Shown: in pieces, positions 8,022-16,641 of the stretch | Position numbering within the stretch: position 1 is the stretch's first letter | How the letters are laid out: each line of letters starts with the position of its first letter | NCBI RefSeq assembly: GCF_014534745.1 | Contig: NZ_JACVVP010000017.1 | Location: forward strand, 80,956-144,955 | DNA from: Flammeovirga sp. EKP202 | GTDB lineage: Bacteria; Bacteroidota; Bacteroidia; Cytophagales; Flammeovirgaceae | DNA: 64,000 bases | Reading direction: 5' to 3' | Position numbers and translations under genes: made by a program | Notes under the pieces: model-generated | The model's input: the letters and a program-made list of their open reading frames with translations, nothing else | Told to the model about the DNA's origin: nothing | Database searches by the model: none

Positions 8022-8492
8022 TTATAGAGAAATATCTAAGATCTCGAATTTCATTAATCCTCTTGGAGTTTTTACTTCTGCAACCTCTCCTACTTTTTTA
8101 CCCACTAAACCTTGAGCAATTGGGGAATCAATAGAAATTTTATTTTCTCTAACGTTAGCTTCTTTAGCTGATACTAATGTATATGACATCTCTGCTCCTG
8201 TTGGAGCTTTAATCTTAACAGTACAAAGGATACCAACTTTTGAGTTATCTAATTTTGATTCATCTATTACTCTTGCATTTGCAATTAAATTGGCTAAGTT
8301 GGCAATCTTTGCTTCTAAATGACCCTGCGCATCTTTCGCTGCATCATATTCAGCATTTTCACTTAAATCTCCTTTATCTGTTGCTTCAGCAATCTGACGA
8401 GCAATATCAGCTCTCCCTTTCGTTTTAAGCTCAGTTAATTCGTCCGATAACTTTTGAAGGCCCTCCGCTGTATAATAAGTAACTTGTGCCAT
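8022..8492 (-). CDS. greA: Transcription elongation factor GreA
   Basis: GreA enters the secondary channel of stalled RNA polymerase and stimulates cleavage of the backtracked RNA. The 156-residue protein has the normal two-domain layout. The N-terminal coiled coil carries the acidic tip in DLSENAEYDAAKDAQG (about 43-58), including the conserved D and E. The C-terminal FKBP-like domain has SPIAQGLVGKKVGEVAEV. The gene has its own probable promoter at 8564-8594, just after nuoJ. Confidence 0.96.
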   Translation of the reverse strand: MAQVTYYTAEGLQKLSDELTELKTKGRADIARQIAEATDKGDLSENAEYDAAKDAQGHLEAKIANLANLIANARVIDESKLDNSKVGILCTVKIKAPTGAEMSYTLVSAKEANVRENKISIDSPIAQGLVGKKVGEVAEVKTPRGLMKFEILDISL

Positions 8493-8563
8493 AAGTTTTT
8501 TATTTATCTATAAATGAAAAACGATCCAAATAAATTAGATCGAATTATAATCGTGTAAGAAAA

Positions 8564-8594
8564 CAAATATATGCCTTCTTCTATTATTTAGAAA
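8564..8594 (-). promoter_or_regulatory. Probable Bacteroidota-type promoter of greA
   Basis: On the minus strand TTTC (8594-8591) is followed after 19 nt by TATATTTG (8571-8564), a full match to the TAnnTTTG -7 element and one mismatch from the TTTG -33 element. Transcription would start about 65 bp before the greA ATG and clear of the nuoJ stop. Confidence 0.5.
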
Positions 8595-8599
8595 GAATT

Positions 8600-9109
8600 T
8601 TATTGATTATCTAATGATTTATCTGCTTTACCAGCTACGAAAACAGCACCAATTAATACAACCAATAAAAGTATTGCCGTTAGTTCAAATGCAAAGATCT
8701 GATCGGTCATAAAACTGACACCTAAATTAGAAGTAATACCTTCATTATTGACAGTGTAATCTCTATCTAAGTCCTCTTCTAAAATTCCGAAAGCCAGAAT
8801 TCCAAACAAGATGGCACCAAATGAAAAGCCAATTAACGTCCTTTTCGAACCACTATCCATTTCATGGTCAATAGAGTTTTTAGTATACATCACCCCAAAT
8901 AATAAAAGGACTAATACACCTCCAATATAAACCATAACTTGAGTAATAGCGATAAAGTCAGCACCTGAAAGTACAAATAAACCGGCTACACTTAATAATG
9001 AAAAAAGTAAGTAAGCGGCATTATGGATAACGTTCTTTGTGAAAAATAACGCAAAGGATGATAATGCTATTACCCCTATAAAAAAATAAAATACTATTAG
9101 TTCAATCAT
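8600..9109 (-). CDS. nuoJ: NADH-quinone oxidoreductase subunit J
   Basis: NuoJ is a small membrane subunit of complex I, lying between the hydrophilic arm and the antiporter-like subunits. The 169-residue product has five hydrophobic segments, including FALFFTKNVIHNAAYLLFSL and a conserved helix with MVYIGGVLVLLLFGVM. The family's usual length is about 165-200. The start ATG overlaps the nuoI stop by one base (TAATG), so translation is probably coupled. No nuoK follows: greA comes next, after a 107-bp gap that contains a greA promoter. Confidence 0.93.
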   Translation of the reverse strand: MIELIVFYFFIGVIALSSFALFFTKNVIHNAAYLLFSLLSVAGLFVLSGADFIAITQVMVYIGGVLVLLLFGVMYTKNSIDHEMDSGSKRTLIGFSFGAILFGILAFGILEEDLDRDYTVNNEGITSNLGVSFMTDQIFAFELTAILLLVVLIGAVFVAGKADKSLDNQ

Positions 9110-9816
9110 TATTTCTTTTTGATCACTTTAGGTCTGAACTTTGGTTTTGGAGCTGATTTTTTTACTGGCTCTTCCACTTTTTCTTCCGTTTTAACAGTTG
9201 TAGCTTTGGCTTCTGTTGTAGCACCCAACTTTGCAGCTTTCTTTTTCTCTTGTTCTAAATCGTAAAGTCTGTTTTTCTCCTTCACTTCTTCAGGTGACAT
9301 GTTTGCAAAGCCGTAAGTCAAACTTCTCATATCCAACTCACTGTAGTCATACGATTTCGTCATCGTCAGACATTCAGTGGGACAGACATAAGTACATAAA
9401 CCACAGAAAAGACATTTTGCCATATCGATATCGAATTTGGCGGCATAAATTCTTTTGGGTGTACCATCAGAAGTTTCACCAATCACATCAGTGGATTTGA
9501 TGGGTTCTATATCAATACAATCTACAGGACAGATTTTTGCACATTTATCACAAACAATACAGTCATCTATCTCAAGATCTAATTTATATCTACCATTATC
9601 AGGAACGGGCAATACCTCTTCAGGGTATTTTAAAGTTACAATTGCATTTTGTTTCTCAAAATAATTATCATCACTCGTTCCTAAGGGATCTCTTCTCTCA
9701 TTTTTTAAAGCATCTTTAAAGTGATCTATTGTAATCTTTAGACCATGTTTGGATGTTTTGAATGCTTCTTTAATATTTCCGAAGTATGAATTATTTGCTC
9801 CTATTTTTTTACTCAT
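9109..9816 (-). CDS. nuoI: NADH-quinone oxidoreductase subunit I (2x[4Fe-4S])
   Basis: NuoI carries iron-sulfur clusters N6a and N6b that pass electrons toward the quinone site of complex I. Both ferredoxin motifs are intact: C86-C89-C92-C96 (CIVCDKCAKICP) and C135-C138-C141-C145 (CLFCGLCTYVCP). After residue 180 the protein has a Lys/Glu/Pro-rich tail ending KFRPKVIKKK, longer than in enterobacterial NuoI. I start at the ATG at 9816 (MSKKIG); the frame could begin at a TTG six bases upstream. It forms a tight pair with nuoJ but has no other nuo gene in the window. Confidence 0.94.
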   Translation of the reverse strand: MSKKIGANNSYFGNIKEAFKTSKHGLKITIDHFKDALKNERRDPLGTSDDNYFEKQNAIVTLKYPEEVLPVPDNGRYKLDLEIDDCIVCDKCAKICPVDCIDIEPIKSTDVIGETSDGTPKRIYAAKFDIDMAKCLFCGLCTYVCPTECLTMTKSYDYSELDMRSLTYGFANMSPEEVKEKNRLYDLEQEKKKAAKLGATTEAKATTVKTEEKVEEPVKKSAPKPKFRPKVIKKK

Positions 9817-9934
9817 TCGCAAATCTTTATAATAATTATTGTAAAGTTAATAATTTATTGGAGTAAAGTAACCGTTTAAGGGGAAATTATGTTTTAGTGA
9901 TGAGTTGATAGGTTGGTGATGAAGATGAAAGTTT

Positions 9935-9974
9935 TTAAAAAACGCACCCAAAGAAAAAAATCCTCAGATGCGTT
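9935..9974 (-). terminator. Terminator of the metal-efflux adaptor gene
   Basis: AACGCACC (9941-9948) pairs with GATGCGTT (9967-9974) with one wobble, and on the minus strand a T run follows. It begins 18 bp after the stop of the adaptor gene. Confidence 0.65.
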
Positions 9975-9992
9975 GTGGGTAGAATTAAAATA

Positions 9993-11177
9993 TTAATGAT
10001 GATGTTCGGCTTCTGCCTTTTTCATCTCAGCCATCAAATAATAAGCATTATTTAAAGCCACTTTTTGATGCTTATCTATTTCTTCTAAGAAGTTTATTTG
10101 AACAAAACCATTATCTTTTTCTCCAATGATGACTTTATGAGGTTGGAATGAATACTCGTTATTTTTCATCTCTGCTGTAAAGAAATACATACTATCTCCT
10201 TCTCTCACTAGAGCATCTTCTGGCAATGCAGAAGTGTAATCATTTTCGATCATTATTTTTCCTTTACAATACGTACCAGGAATCAAGCTCTCTTTTTCAC
10301 CTTTAATATCTGCATGAAGGTGAATCGCTTTTGGCCCTTGTTCAAAGGATTTCCCCACATTAAAAATGCTCGCTTTCATCTCTTGATTAGGATTCGCTTC
10401 TGTTCTAAATACAACTTTTTGACCTACTTCAATTTTAGAGATATCCTTTTCAAAAACCATTAAGTCGACATGAATATCATCCAAGTTGATTACTTCAAAC
10501 ATTTCTGTCTGAGGATCTACATATTGTCCTGTTTTCACTTCTACCAATTTGATATAACCACTCATTGGACTCACTACGGGAATATTCTCGAAAATATGTC
10601 CTTCTTTGATCTTATTTATATTCAGATGAAGCATTTTGAGTTGTGCTTCCAACCCTTTCACTTCACCTTTGGTGGAGTAATAAATTGAAGTTGCTTTTTG
10701 GTACTCTTTTCCAGAACCTACCTTTTCATCGTATAGCTTTTTCTGTCTATTAAATTCATCTTCTAAAAAGCGAAGCTCATTTAATTTAGTGACATAATCG
10801 GTTTGTATCTTAATAAGGTTTGGATGCTTCAAATAAGCTAAAACCTGTCCTTTTCTAATTTTTTCTCCTTCAATTACATTGATCTTCTTAATATTAGCTC
10901 CAATTACAGCCGTGATAGATGCTTGATTTTGAGGCGGTACTTCAAGTGTGCCATTTGTTAGTACATACTCTCCGATATTCATAGTAGGTATTTCTCCCAC
11001 TTTCATGGCTAAACTTTTGAATTGGAGTGAAGAAAGATGTACTTCATCAGAATGTTCCTTATGCCCTTCTTCATGCTGGTGTTCGTCTTCTGTATGATGA
11101 TGATTTGCTGAAGTTTGACAGCTTTCAAGAAGAACACCTAGTAATAAGAATCCTAATATATATTTATACTTTTTCAT
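9993..11177 (-). CDS. Efflux RND adaptor lipoprotein, CusB/CzcB type
   Basis: This is the periplasmic membrane-fusion adaptor linking the RND pump to the outer-membrane channel. The 394-residue protein starts with a lipoprotein signal (lipobox ending C20, LLESC). A strikingly His-rich segment follows (about 25-45, with HHH, HQHEEGH and HSDEVH), and the protein ends in EAEHHH; both could bind metal. The body has the biotinyl-lipoyl halves (VIEGEKIRKGQVLAYLKHP and VVSPMSGYIKLVEVKTGQYV) flanking an alpha-hairpin, and a beta-barrel (VDLMVFEKDISKIEVGQKV). The gene lies 10 bp downstream of the pump gene and is clearly in its operon. The likely substrate class is Cu/Ag or Zn/Co/Cd (inference). Confidence 0.9.
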   Translation of the reverse strand: MKKYKYILGFLLLGVLLESCQTSANHHHTEDEHQHEEGHKEHSDEVHLSSLQFKSLAMKVGEIPTMNIGEYVLTNGTLEVPPQNQASITAVIGANIKKINVIEGEKIRKGQVLAYLKHPNLIKIQTDYVTKLNELRFLEDEFNRQKKLYDEKVGSGKEYQKATSIYYSTKGEVKGLEAQLKMLHLNINKIKEGHIFENIPVVSPMSGYIKLVEVKTGQYVDPQTEMFEVINLDDIHVDLMVFEKDISKIEVGQKVVFRTEANPNQEMKASIFNVGKSFEQGPKAIHLHADIKGEKESLIPGTYCKGKIMIENDYTSALPEDALVREGDSMYFFTAEMKNNEYSFQPHKVIIGEKDNGFVQINFLEEIDKHQKVALNNAYYLMAEMKKAEAEHHH

Positions 11178-11187
11178 TGTATTTCTT

Positions 11188-14100
11188 TTATTGTCCAGTG
11201 ATGTATTCTATTTCAATCATGGTTTGATTGAAAGTGTTGAGGGTTTGTAAATAGTTATATTTCATTTCCAGACTTTGATTGATATTTTGGAAATACTCAA
11301 TATAATTAATGGCACCATGCTCAAAGCTTTTCTGAGCATTTTCTATGATTCGATCAACTTGTGGAAGAGCCTTTGTTTCATAATAATTAAGGCTTCCATT
11401 TAACTTGTTGATTTCCTGTTCAAGCCTGATTTGCTCACCTTCTAATTGAATTTTAAATTGTTGAGATTGAACAACAGCATTCTGAGCTTTCAGTTTTGAA
11501 GCATCAATTTTAGCCTTATTTGAACCATAGAAAATAGGAATTGCTAAACCTACTGAGATACCTTGAAAACGGTTGGAGGAATTAGCAAATCCTCCATCTG
11601 CAGATAAAGGAACACCGTTCATGGAGTTGTTAAAATAACCAAGATTGATCTCAGGCAGTATCTCGGCTGAAGCAACTTTCTTTTCCGCTTCTGCTACCCC
11701 AACTTGTTGATTGATAAAAGCTAGAGTGGGATTACTTTCAATATCACGAGTGTTAATTCCACCTTTTTTCTCTAGCTTTTGAGGCTTGAACTTAAGTCCT
11801 ATAGTATCTTGCAATAACACTCTCAGAGTATTTTTCTGAATGTTGATTTCGGACTGTAACAAAAACAACTTATTTTCAATATCCATTACTTGAGTTTCTG
11901 CTGATGCTTTTTCTAAAAAATTAGTAGCTTCCGTTTCAAACCTTATGTTTGATGCATGTAGAAACCTTTTATAAAGGCTGTCCTGAAATTGTATCAATTC
12001 CATTTCTTCATTCAGATAGCATAGTTGATACCAGGCTTTTTTAATTTCCCTTTTGATTTGATTTTCGGTCATTTTAAGCTTCAACTGACTTCCAATAAGA
12101 TTTTCTTTCGCTAAATCCTTTCTTTTGGAGTAAACCGTCGGAAATTCTATATTCTGAGAAACTTCAAAACCCAAATCATTTCGGAAGGAGTTATATTGAC
12201 CGTATGTAGAATTAATTTGAGTTTTCTGAATGTTTAATGCTTCTTTCTTACCCAACTCCGCAATTTCAATTTCAGTATTGGCAATTTTCATATTACCGTT
12301 TTGTTGCAAACCAATTGAAATCGCTTGATCTATTGAATTAATCACTTGACGTTGAGTTTGTGCCACACTCTCATTGTTTAATGAAAAAAGTATCAATCCG
12401 ACAAAAATGGCAATAACAGGCTTGGGATTTACTTTTACTATCTCAGACTTTTCAATCATTGAATACAGGACAGGTAATACGATCAAGGTTAAGAAAGTTG
12501 AAGTAATCATCCCTCCAATTACCACTGTAGCCAAAGGTTGTTGTACTTCTGCTCCTGCTGATGAGGAAATCGCCATTGGAAGAAAGCCTAAAATATCGGT
12601 TAACGCCGTTAATAAAATAGGACGAATTCTTCTCTTAGCTCCAATTCTTATGCGATCTTTAAGATTATCGACTCCTTCGTGTTTTAGTTCATTCCAGCCT
12701 TCAATTAAAACCAAACCATTGAGAACTGCTACTCCAAATAACACAACAAAACCAACTCCCGCTGAAATACTAAAGGGCATTCCTCTTAACCAAAGGGAGA
12801 TGATACCACCAATCGTTGCAAATGGTATTGCCATAGCAATCATTAATGTTTCTTTTAAAGATTTAAGTGCTAAAAAGAGTAATAAGAAAATAGATAAAAG
12901 AGCAATTGGAACTACAATTTTCAGTTTTTTTGATGCTCTCTCTAAATTCTCAAACTGGCCTCCATAGCGAATAAAATAACCTGCAGGTAAATCAAGTTCT
13001 TGGTTTAATTTGTCTTTAATATCATTGACCACTGATTCTATATCACGTCCTCTGACCATCAGACCAACATAAGTTCTACGTTGCGTATTATCTCTACTGA
13101 TTTGCATTGGGCCGGTTTCATACACAACATCTGCAATTTGTTGAAGAGGAATTTGATGACCATTAGGTAAATTGACATAGAGACTTTTCAGATCATCAAT
13201 ATCATTTCTTTTACTTTTTTCCAACCTTACAACTAAGTCAAATCTTTTTTCACCTTCGAAAATGACACCTGCTGACTTCCCTGTAAATGAAGTTTGTACT
13301 AGGTCATTCAATTCATTGATGTTTAAACCATATTGAGCTAATTTGTTTCTGTCGTAATGCACAACAATTTGTGGCAACCCTGCAGTTGCTTCGACTCTTT
13401 TATCAGCAATACCTTCCACATCCCCAATCAGAGCACTAATTTCTTCTGCTTTTTCCGCCAAAACAGTTAAATCTTCCCCATACAATTTGATAGCTATATC
13501 TTCTCTGACTCCTGAAATTAGTTCATTAAAACGCATTTCAATGGGCTGGGTAAACTCGAAGTTTATGCCAGGGACTGTAGATACTTTTTCTTTAATTTTA
13601 TCAATAAGTTCTTCTTTTGTAGAAGCAGAAGTCCATTCACTTTTAGGCTTTAAAATCACCAAACAATCTGCAACATCCATAGGCATGGGGTCGGTTGGGA
13701 CATCAGCAACACCGATTCTACTCATTACTTGTTCAATCTCAGGGAAATTGGACTTCATGATATTCTCTATTTTTGTTGTTGCCTTAATGGTCTCTTCCAA
13801 AGAGGTACCAGGTTTCATGATCACATGATAGGCAATATCTCCTTCATCCAATTGCGTCATAAATTCCCCACCGAGTGTAGAAAAAATATAAAGTGAGGCC
13901 ATCAAAACTATAAAACACGCCAAGATAATCATCTTCCCTTTTGCTAGAGATTGTAGAAGGATTGGCTCATAAGTATTTTCAATAGCTTGAATGATTTTAC
14001 CCCCAAACGAAGGTTTATTCTTGCTTTTCACATTTATGAAAAGAGAGGAAATCATTGGTACATATGTCAAACATAGAATCATTACACCAATCATGGCAAA

Positions 14101-15546
14101 CATAAAAGTGAGTGCCATTGGTATAAACATCTTACCTTCCACTCCTTCGAGGGTTAGTATTGGAGCAAAAACGATAAGGATAATTAACTGTCCAAAGAAA
14201 GCAGAATTCATCATTTTCGTTGAGGCTTCTTTACTCACTTCGTCTTTCTGTTGTTGAGATAAACCAATGTTAGAAACAACCTTTTTTTGCATCATAAATA
14301 CCGTTGCCTCCACAATAATCACGGCTCCATCTACAATGATTCCAAAATCAATAGCACCAAGACTCATTAGATTGGCCCATACATCAAATTGATACATCAT
14401 CATAAATGCAAAAAGCAAGGATAATGGAATTGTTGAGGCAACGACTAAACCTCCTCTCCAATTACCGAGTAACAATACTAAAATGAAGATCACGATAAGT
14501 GCACCTTCCACTAAATTATTCGAAACAGTGGATGTTGTATTTTCGATGAGTTTATTTCTTGCCAGGAACTCCTTGATGCGAACGCCCTCTGGCAATGATT
14601 CTTGAATTAATTCTACCCTTTCTTTTACAGCGGTGATGACTTGATCAGAATTGGCTCCTTTCAACATCAAAATCATTCCTCCTACAGCTTCTCCTTGTCC
14701 TTCCTTTGTCAAGGCTCCATATCGAACAGCATGTCCAAACTGTACCTTTGCAATATCACCAATACGAACGGGTATATTTCCTTCCTTCTTGACCAAAATA
14801 TTTCTGATGTCGTCCAATGATCGTATTAAACCTTCACCTTTAATGTAATTGGCTTTATAATCCTTTTGAATGTAGGATGCTCCTGAATTTTGATTGTTTT
14901 GATTGAGGGCAGTGTAAATGTCTTGAATTGTGATTCCCATTGAATTCAAAACATCTGGTTCCACGGCTACTTCATACTGTTTAATGTATCCTCCAAAGGC
15001 ATTGACTTCTACCACACCGGGTACCATTGCCATTTGCCTTCTAATTATCCAATCTTGAATGGATCTTAGATCAGTAAGAGAATAATGATCTTTAAAGGTC
15101 GGGTCTACTTCAAGTGTATATTGATAAATCTCGCCCAGACCTGTACTGATGGGACCGATAAAAGGTTCTCCAAATCCTTTTGGAATACTCTCCTTGACCT
15201 CATTTAACTTCTCCATCACTAGCTGACGAGGTAAATAGGTACCTACCTCATCATTAAAAACAATTGTCACTAAGGATAAACCCGAACGGCTTACGGAACG
15301 AATTTCTTCTACATCCGGTAGGTTGGACATCGCCAACTCAACAGGATAGGTAATAAACTGTTCCACTTCTTCAGTACCCAAACTTGGAGCTTGAGTGATG
15401 ACCTGTACTTGATTGTTTGTGATATCCGGAACAGCATCGACAGGTACTTTAGTCAATGACCATATACCACCACATATCCATGCAATGATAAAAACACCAA
15501 TGACTAATTTATTTTTTATTGAAAATGATATGATATGACTTATCAT
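11188..15546 (-). CDS. CusA/CzcA heavy-metal RND pump fused to a TolC-like channel
   Basis: This 1452-residue protein is two proteins in one. Residues 1 to about 1045 are an RND heavy-metal exporter using proton motive force: the N-terminal helix, VPVDAVPDITNNQVQVITQA, the pore-domain VEVNAFGGYIKQYEV and the TM4 motif GAIDFGIIVDGAVIIVEA with its acidic residues are all present. Residues of about 1060-1452 are an outer-membrane-factor domain (RQVINSIDQAISIGLQQNG near its start, EMKYNYLQTLNTFNQTMIEIE near its end). The junction keeps a hydrophobic stretch with VAQ that looks like a leftover signal peptide. CzcA-TolC fusions are known in Bacteroidota. I see no frameshift. The adaptor gene follows after 10 bp. 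Confidence 0.93.
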   Translation of the reverse strand: MISHIISFSIKNKLVIGVFIIAWICGGIWSLTKVPVDAVPDITNNQVQVITQAPSLGTEEVEQFITYPVELAMSNLPDVEEIRSVSRSGLSLVTIVFNDEVGTYLPRQLVMEKLNEVKESIPKGFGEPFIGPISTGLGEIYQYTLEVDPTFKDHYSLTDLRSIQDWIIRRQMAMVPGVVEVNAFGGYIKQYEVAVEPDVLNSMGITIQDIYTALNQNNQNSGASYIQKDYKANYIKGEGLIRSLDDIRNILVKKEGNIPVRIGDIAKVQFGHAVRYGALTKEGQGEAVGGMILMLKGANSDQVITAVKERVELIQESLPEGVRIKEFLARNKLIENTTSTVSNNLVEGALIVIFILVLLLGNWRGGLVVASTIPLSLLFAFMMMYQFDVWANLMSLGAIDFGIIVDGAVIIVEATVFMMQKKVVSNIGLSQQQKDEVSKEASTKMMNSAFFGQLIILIVFAPILTLEGVEGKMFIPMALTFMFAMIGVMILCLTYVPMISSLFINVKSKNKPSFGGKIIQAIENTYEPILLQSLAKGKMIILACFIVLMASLYIFSTLGGEFMTQLDEGDIAYHVIMKPGTSLEETIKATTKIENIMKSNFPEIEQVMSRIGVADVPTDPMPMDVADCLVILKPKSEWTSASTKEELIDKIKEKVSTVPGINFEFTQPIEMRFNELISGVREDIAIKLYGEDLTVLAEKAEEISALIGDVEGIADKRVEATAGLPQIVVHYDRNKLAQYGLNINELNDLVQTSFTGKSAGVIFEGEKRFDLVVRLEKSKRNDIDDLKSLYVNLPNGHQIPLQQIADVVYETGPMQISRDNTQRRTYVGLMVRGRDIESVVNDIKDKLNQELDLPAGYFIRYGGQFENLERASKKLKIVVPIALLSIFLLLFLALKSLKETLMIAMAIPFATIGGIISLWLRGMPFSISAGVGFVVLFGVAVLNGLVLIEGWNELKHEGVDNLKDRIRIGAKRRIRPILLTALTDILGFLPMAISSSAGAEVQQPLATVVIGGMITSTFLTLIVLPVLYSMIEKSEIVKVNPKPVIAIFVGLILFSLNNESVAQTQRQVINSIDQAISIGLQQNGNMKIANTEIEIAELGKKEALNIQKTQINSTYGQYNSFRNDLGFEVSQNIEFPTVYSKRKDLAKENLIGSQLKLKMTENQIKREIKKAWYQLCYLNEEMELIQFQDSLYKRFLHASNIRFETEATNFLEKASAETQVMDIENKLFLLQSEINIQKNTLRVLLQDTIGLKFKPQKLEKKGGINTRDIESNPTLAFINQQVGVAEAEKKVASAEILPEINLGYFNNSMNGVPLSADGGFANSSNRFQGISVGLAIPIFYGSNKAKIDASKLKAQNAVVQSQQFKIQLEGEQIRLEQEINKLNGSLNYYETKALPQVDRIIENAQKSFEHGAINYIEYFQNINQSLEMKYNYLQTLNTFNQTMIEIEYITGQ

Positions 15547-15688
15547 CTTTCTTCTGTATTATTGATTGTATATAGAATTCCCATTTAGGTAAAAATATAG
15601 TATTTCAACCTGTGAGATAAAAAAATGGATATAGCAATTAAGGCTAGTCTTTTCAGAGAAGCTTTAAAACTGTTATATCAAAAAGAAA

Positions 15689-16129
15689 TTACAATAATAC
15701 AGGAGGTCCACGTTTACCGGAGCCGGTAATATAGAGGAGTGGTTTTAAAGAGCTATCCTCAGCAACGAAGTGATTGATAACTTCTGTAAATGTTTTGGGG
15801 ATACTCCAAAGAATATAAAAAGCGATAGCTTCTCGGATTACTTTCGGAGCTTTCAAGATCATTTCATTGTCGGTAGAGATCTTTGTATCTACCACGGCAG
15901 AATGATTAATGTGACCTAAAAGACATGCTAACAAATCATACAGATCTAAATCAGAATGATTGATAAAGTTATATGACTGATGGTCTTTACTATCATTTTT
16001 AACGCAACAGCCCTTCTGCTCAGCTGAGCAATGTATATCAAAATCTGAATGTTCAATAAAAGTATGTCCTACTCCAATTGAATAGATTAATAATATAAAA
16101 AATGATATGTACTGTTTTGCATTATTCAT
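15689..16129 (-). CDS. Small Cys/His-rich membrane-associated protein near the efflux operon
   Basis: This 146-residue protein is not from a family I can name. It has an N-terminal hydrophobic signal or anchor (about 6-22), then an exposed segment rich in His and Cys (HSDFDIHCSAEQKGCC), a second hydrophobic stretch (about 62-72), a third near 105-115, and a C-terminus ending GKRGPPVLL. Small proteins of this kind precede CusA-type operons in Bacteroidota, so a metal-sensing or metal-binding role is likely (inference). I start at the ATG at 16129. The longer frame to 16243 runs through the terminator hairpin of the upstream gene. Confidence 0.7.
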   Translation of the reverse strand: MNNAKQYISFFILLIYSIGVGHTFIEHSDFDIHCSAEQKGCCVKNDSKDHQSYNFINHSDLDLYDLLACLLGHINHSAVVDTKISTDNEMILKAPKVIREAIAFYILWSIPKTFTEVINHFVAEDSSLKPLLYITGSGKRGPPVLL

Positions 16130-16197
16130 CACAACAAATTTAGAGATTAATAATATGCAACAGTTAGGCAATAATATAAAAAGAATTAAAATATATG

Positions 16198-16237
16198 TTA
16201 AAACAAAAGCATCTACCCTTTTACAGAATAGATGCTT
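16198..16237 (-). terminator. Terminator of the GreA-C-like gene
   Basis: AAGCATCTA (16207-16215) pairs perfectly with TAGATGCTT (16229-16237), and the minus strand continues with TTGTTTT. It lies 6 bp after the stop of the 106-residue gene. Confidence 0.75.
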
Positions 16238-16242
16238 ATACA

Positions 16243-16563
16243 TTAAATGATTTTGATATGCTCAATATCATTTCCAAATTTTACTTTATCTCCATCTTTT
16301 TTGTTTTTAAAAAAACGATAGAAAGGAGAATCAGTGGTTAGTCCTATGATGTTTTTTCCTTCGTATTTTAAAGCAGGAAGCTTTACGCCTACAACAAATA
16401 AAGAACTTTCCGTTTCAAAAACACTACCTTTCCCAATGCCTTCATTTAGATAAGGTTGATGCATGAGCCGTACAACATTTTCGAAATTGGCTTTTGTACT
16501 TTCTTTTGATTCTTTGATTTGTGCTTGTAAAAATGATAGTACTTTCTCTTTTGACGTTTTCAT
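16243..16563 (-). CDS. GreA/GreB C-terminal-domain-like protein
   Basis: This 106-residue protein resembles the C-terminal FKBP-like half of Gre factors, without the cleavage-stimulating coiled coil. The match is clearest at the end: SPFYRFFKNKKDGDKVKF followed by a short I/H/I strand, comparable to the 'SPIAxALxGKxxGD' block of GreA. Residues 1-30 are a charged helix. Similar stand-alone Gre-C or Rnk-like proteins bind RNA polymerase and can oppose Gre factors, but this activity is not shown here. It is a single-gene unit with its own terminator. Confidence 0.65.
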   Translation of the reverse strand: MKTSKEKVLSFLQAQIKESKESTKANFENVVRLMHQPYLNEGIGKGSVFETESSLFVVGVKLPALKYEGKNIIGLTTDSPFYRFFKNKKDGDKVKFGNDIEHIKII

Positions 16564-16641
16564 TTCAGAATACTTTAGTTATTTGATAATATTTAGACTA
16601 ATTGGTTAACTATAAGTTAAGAAATGAAGCGTCAAAAAACA

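Noticed and set aside
16130..16243. A 38-residue hydrophobic N-terminal extension of the Cys/His-rich protein
   Set aside because: It translates the terminator hairpin of the upstream gene; a proper signal peptide starts at the ATG at 16129.
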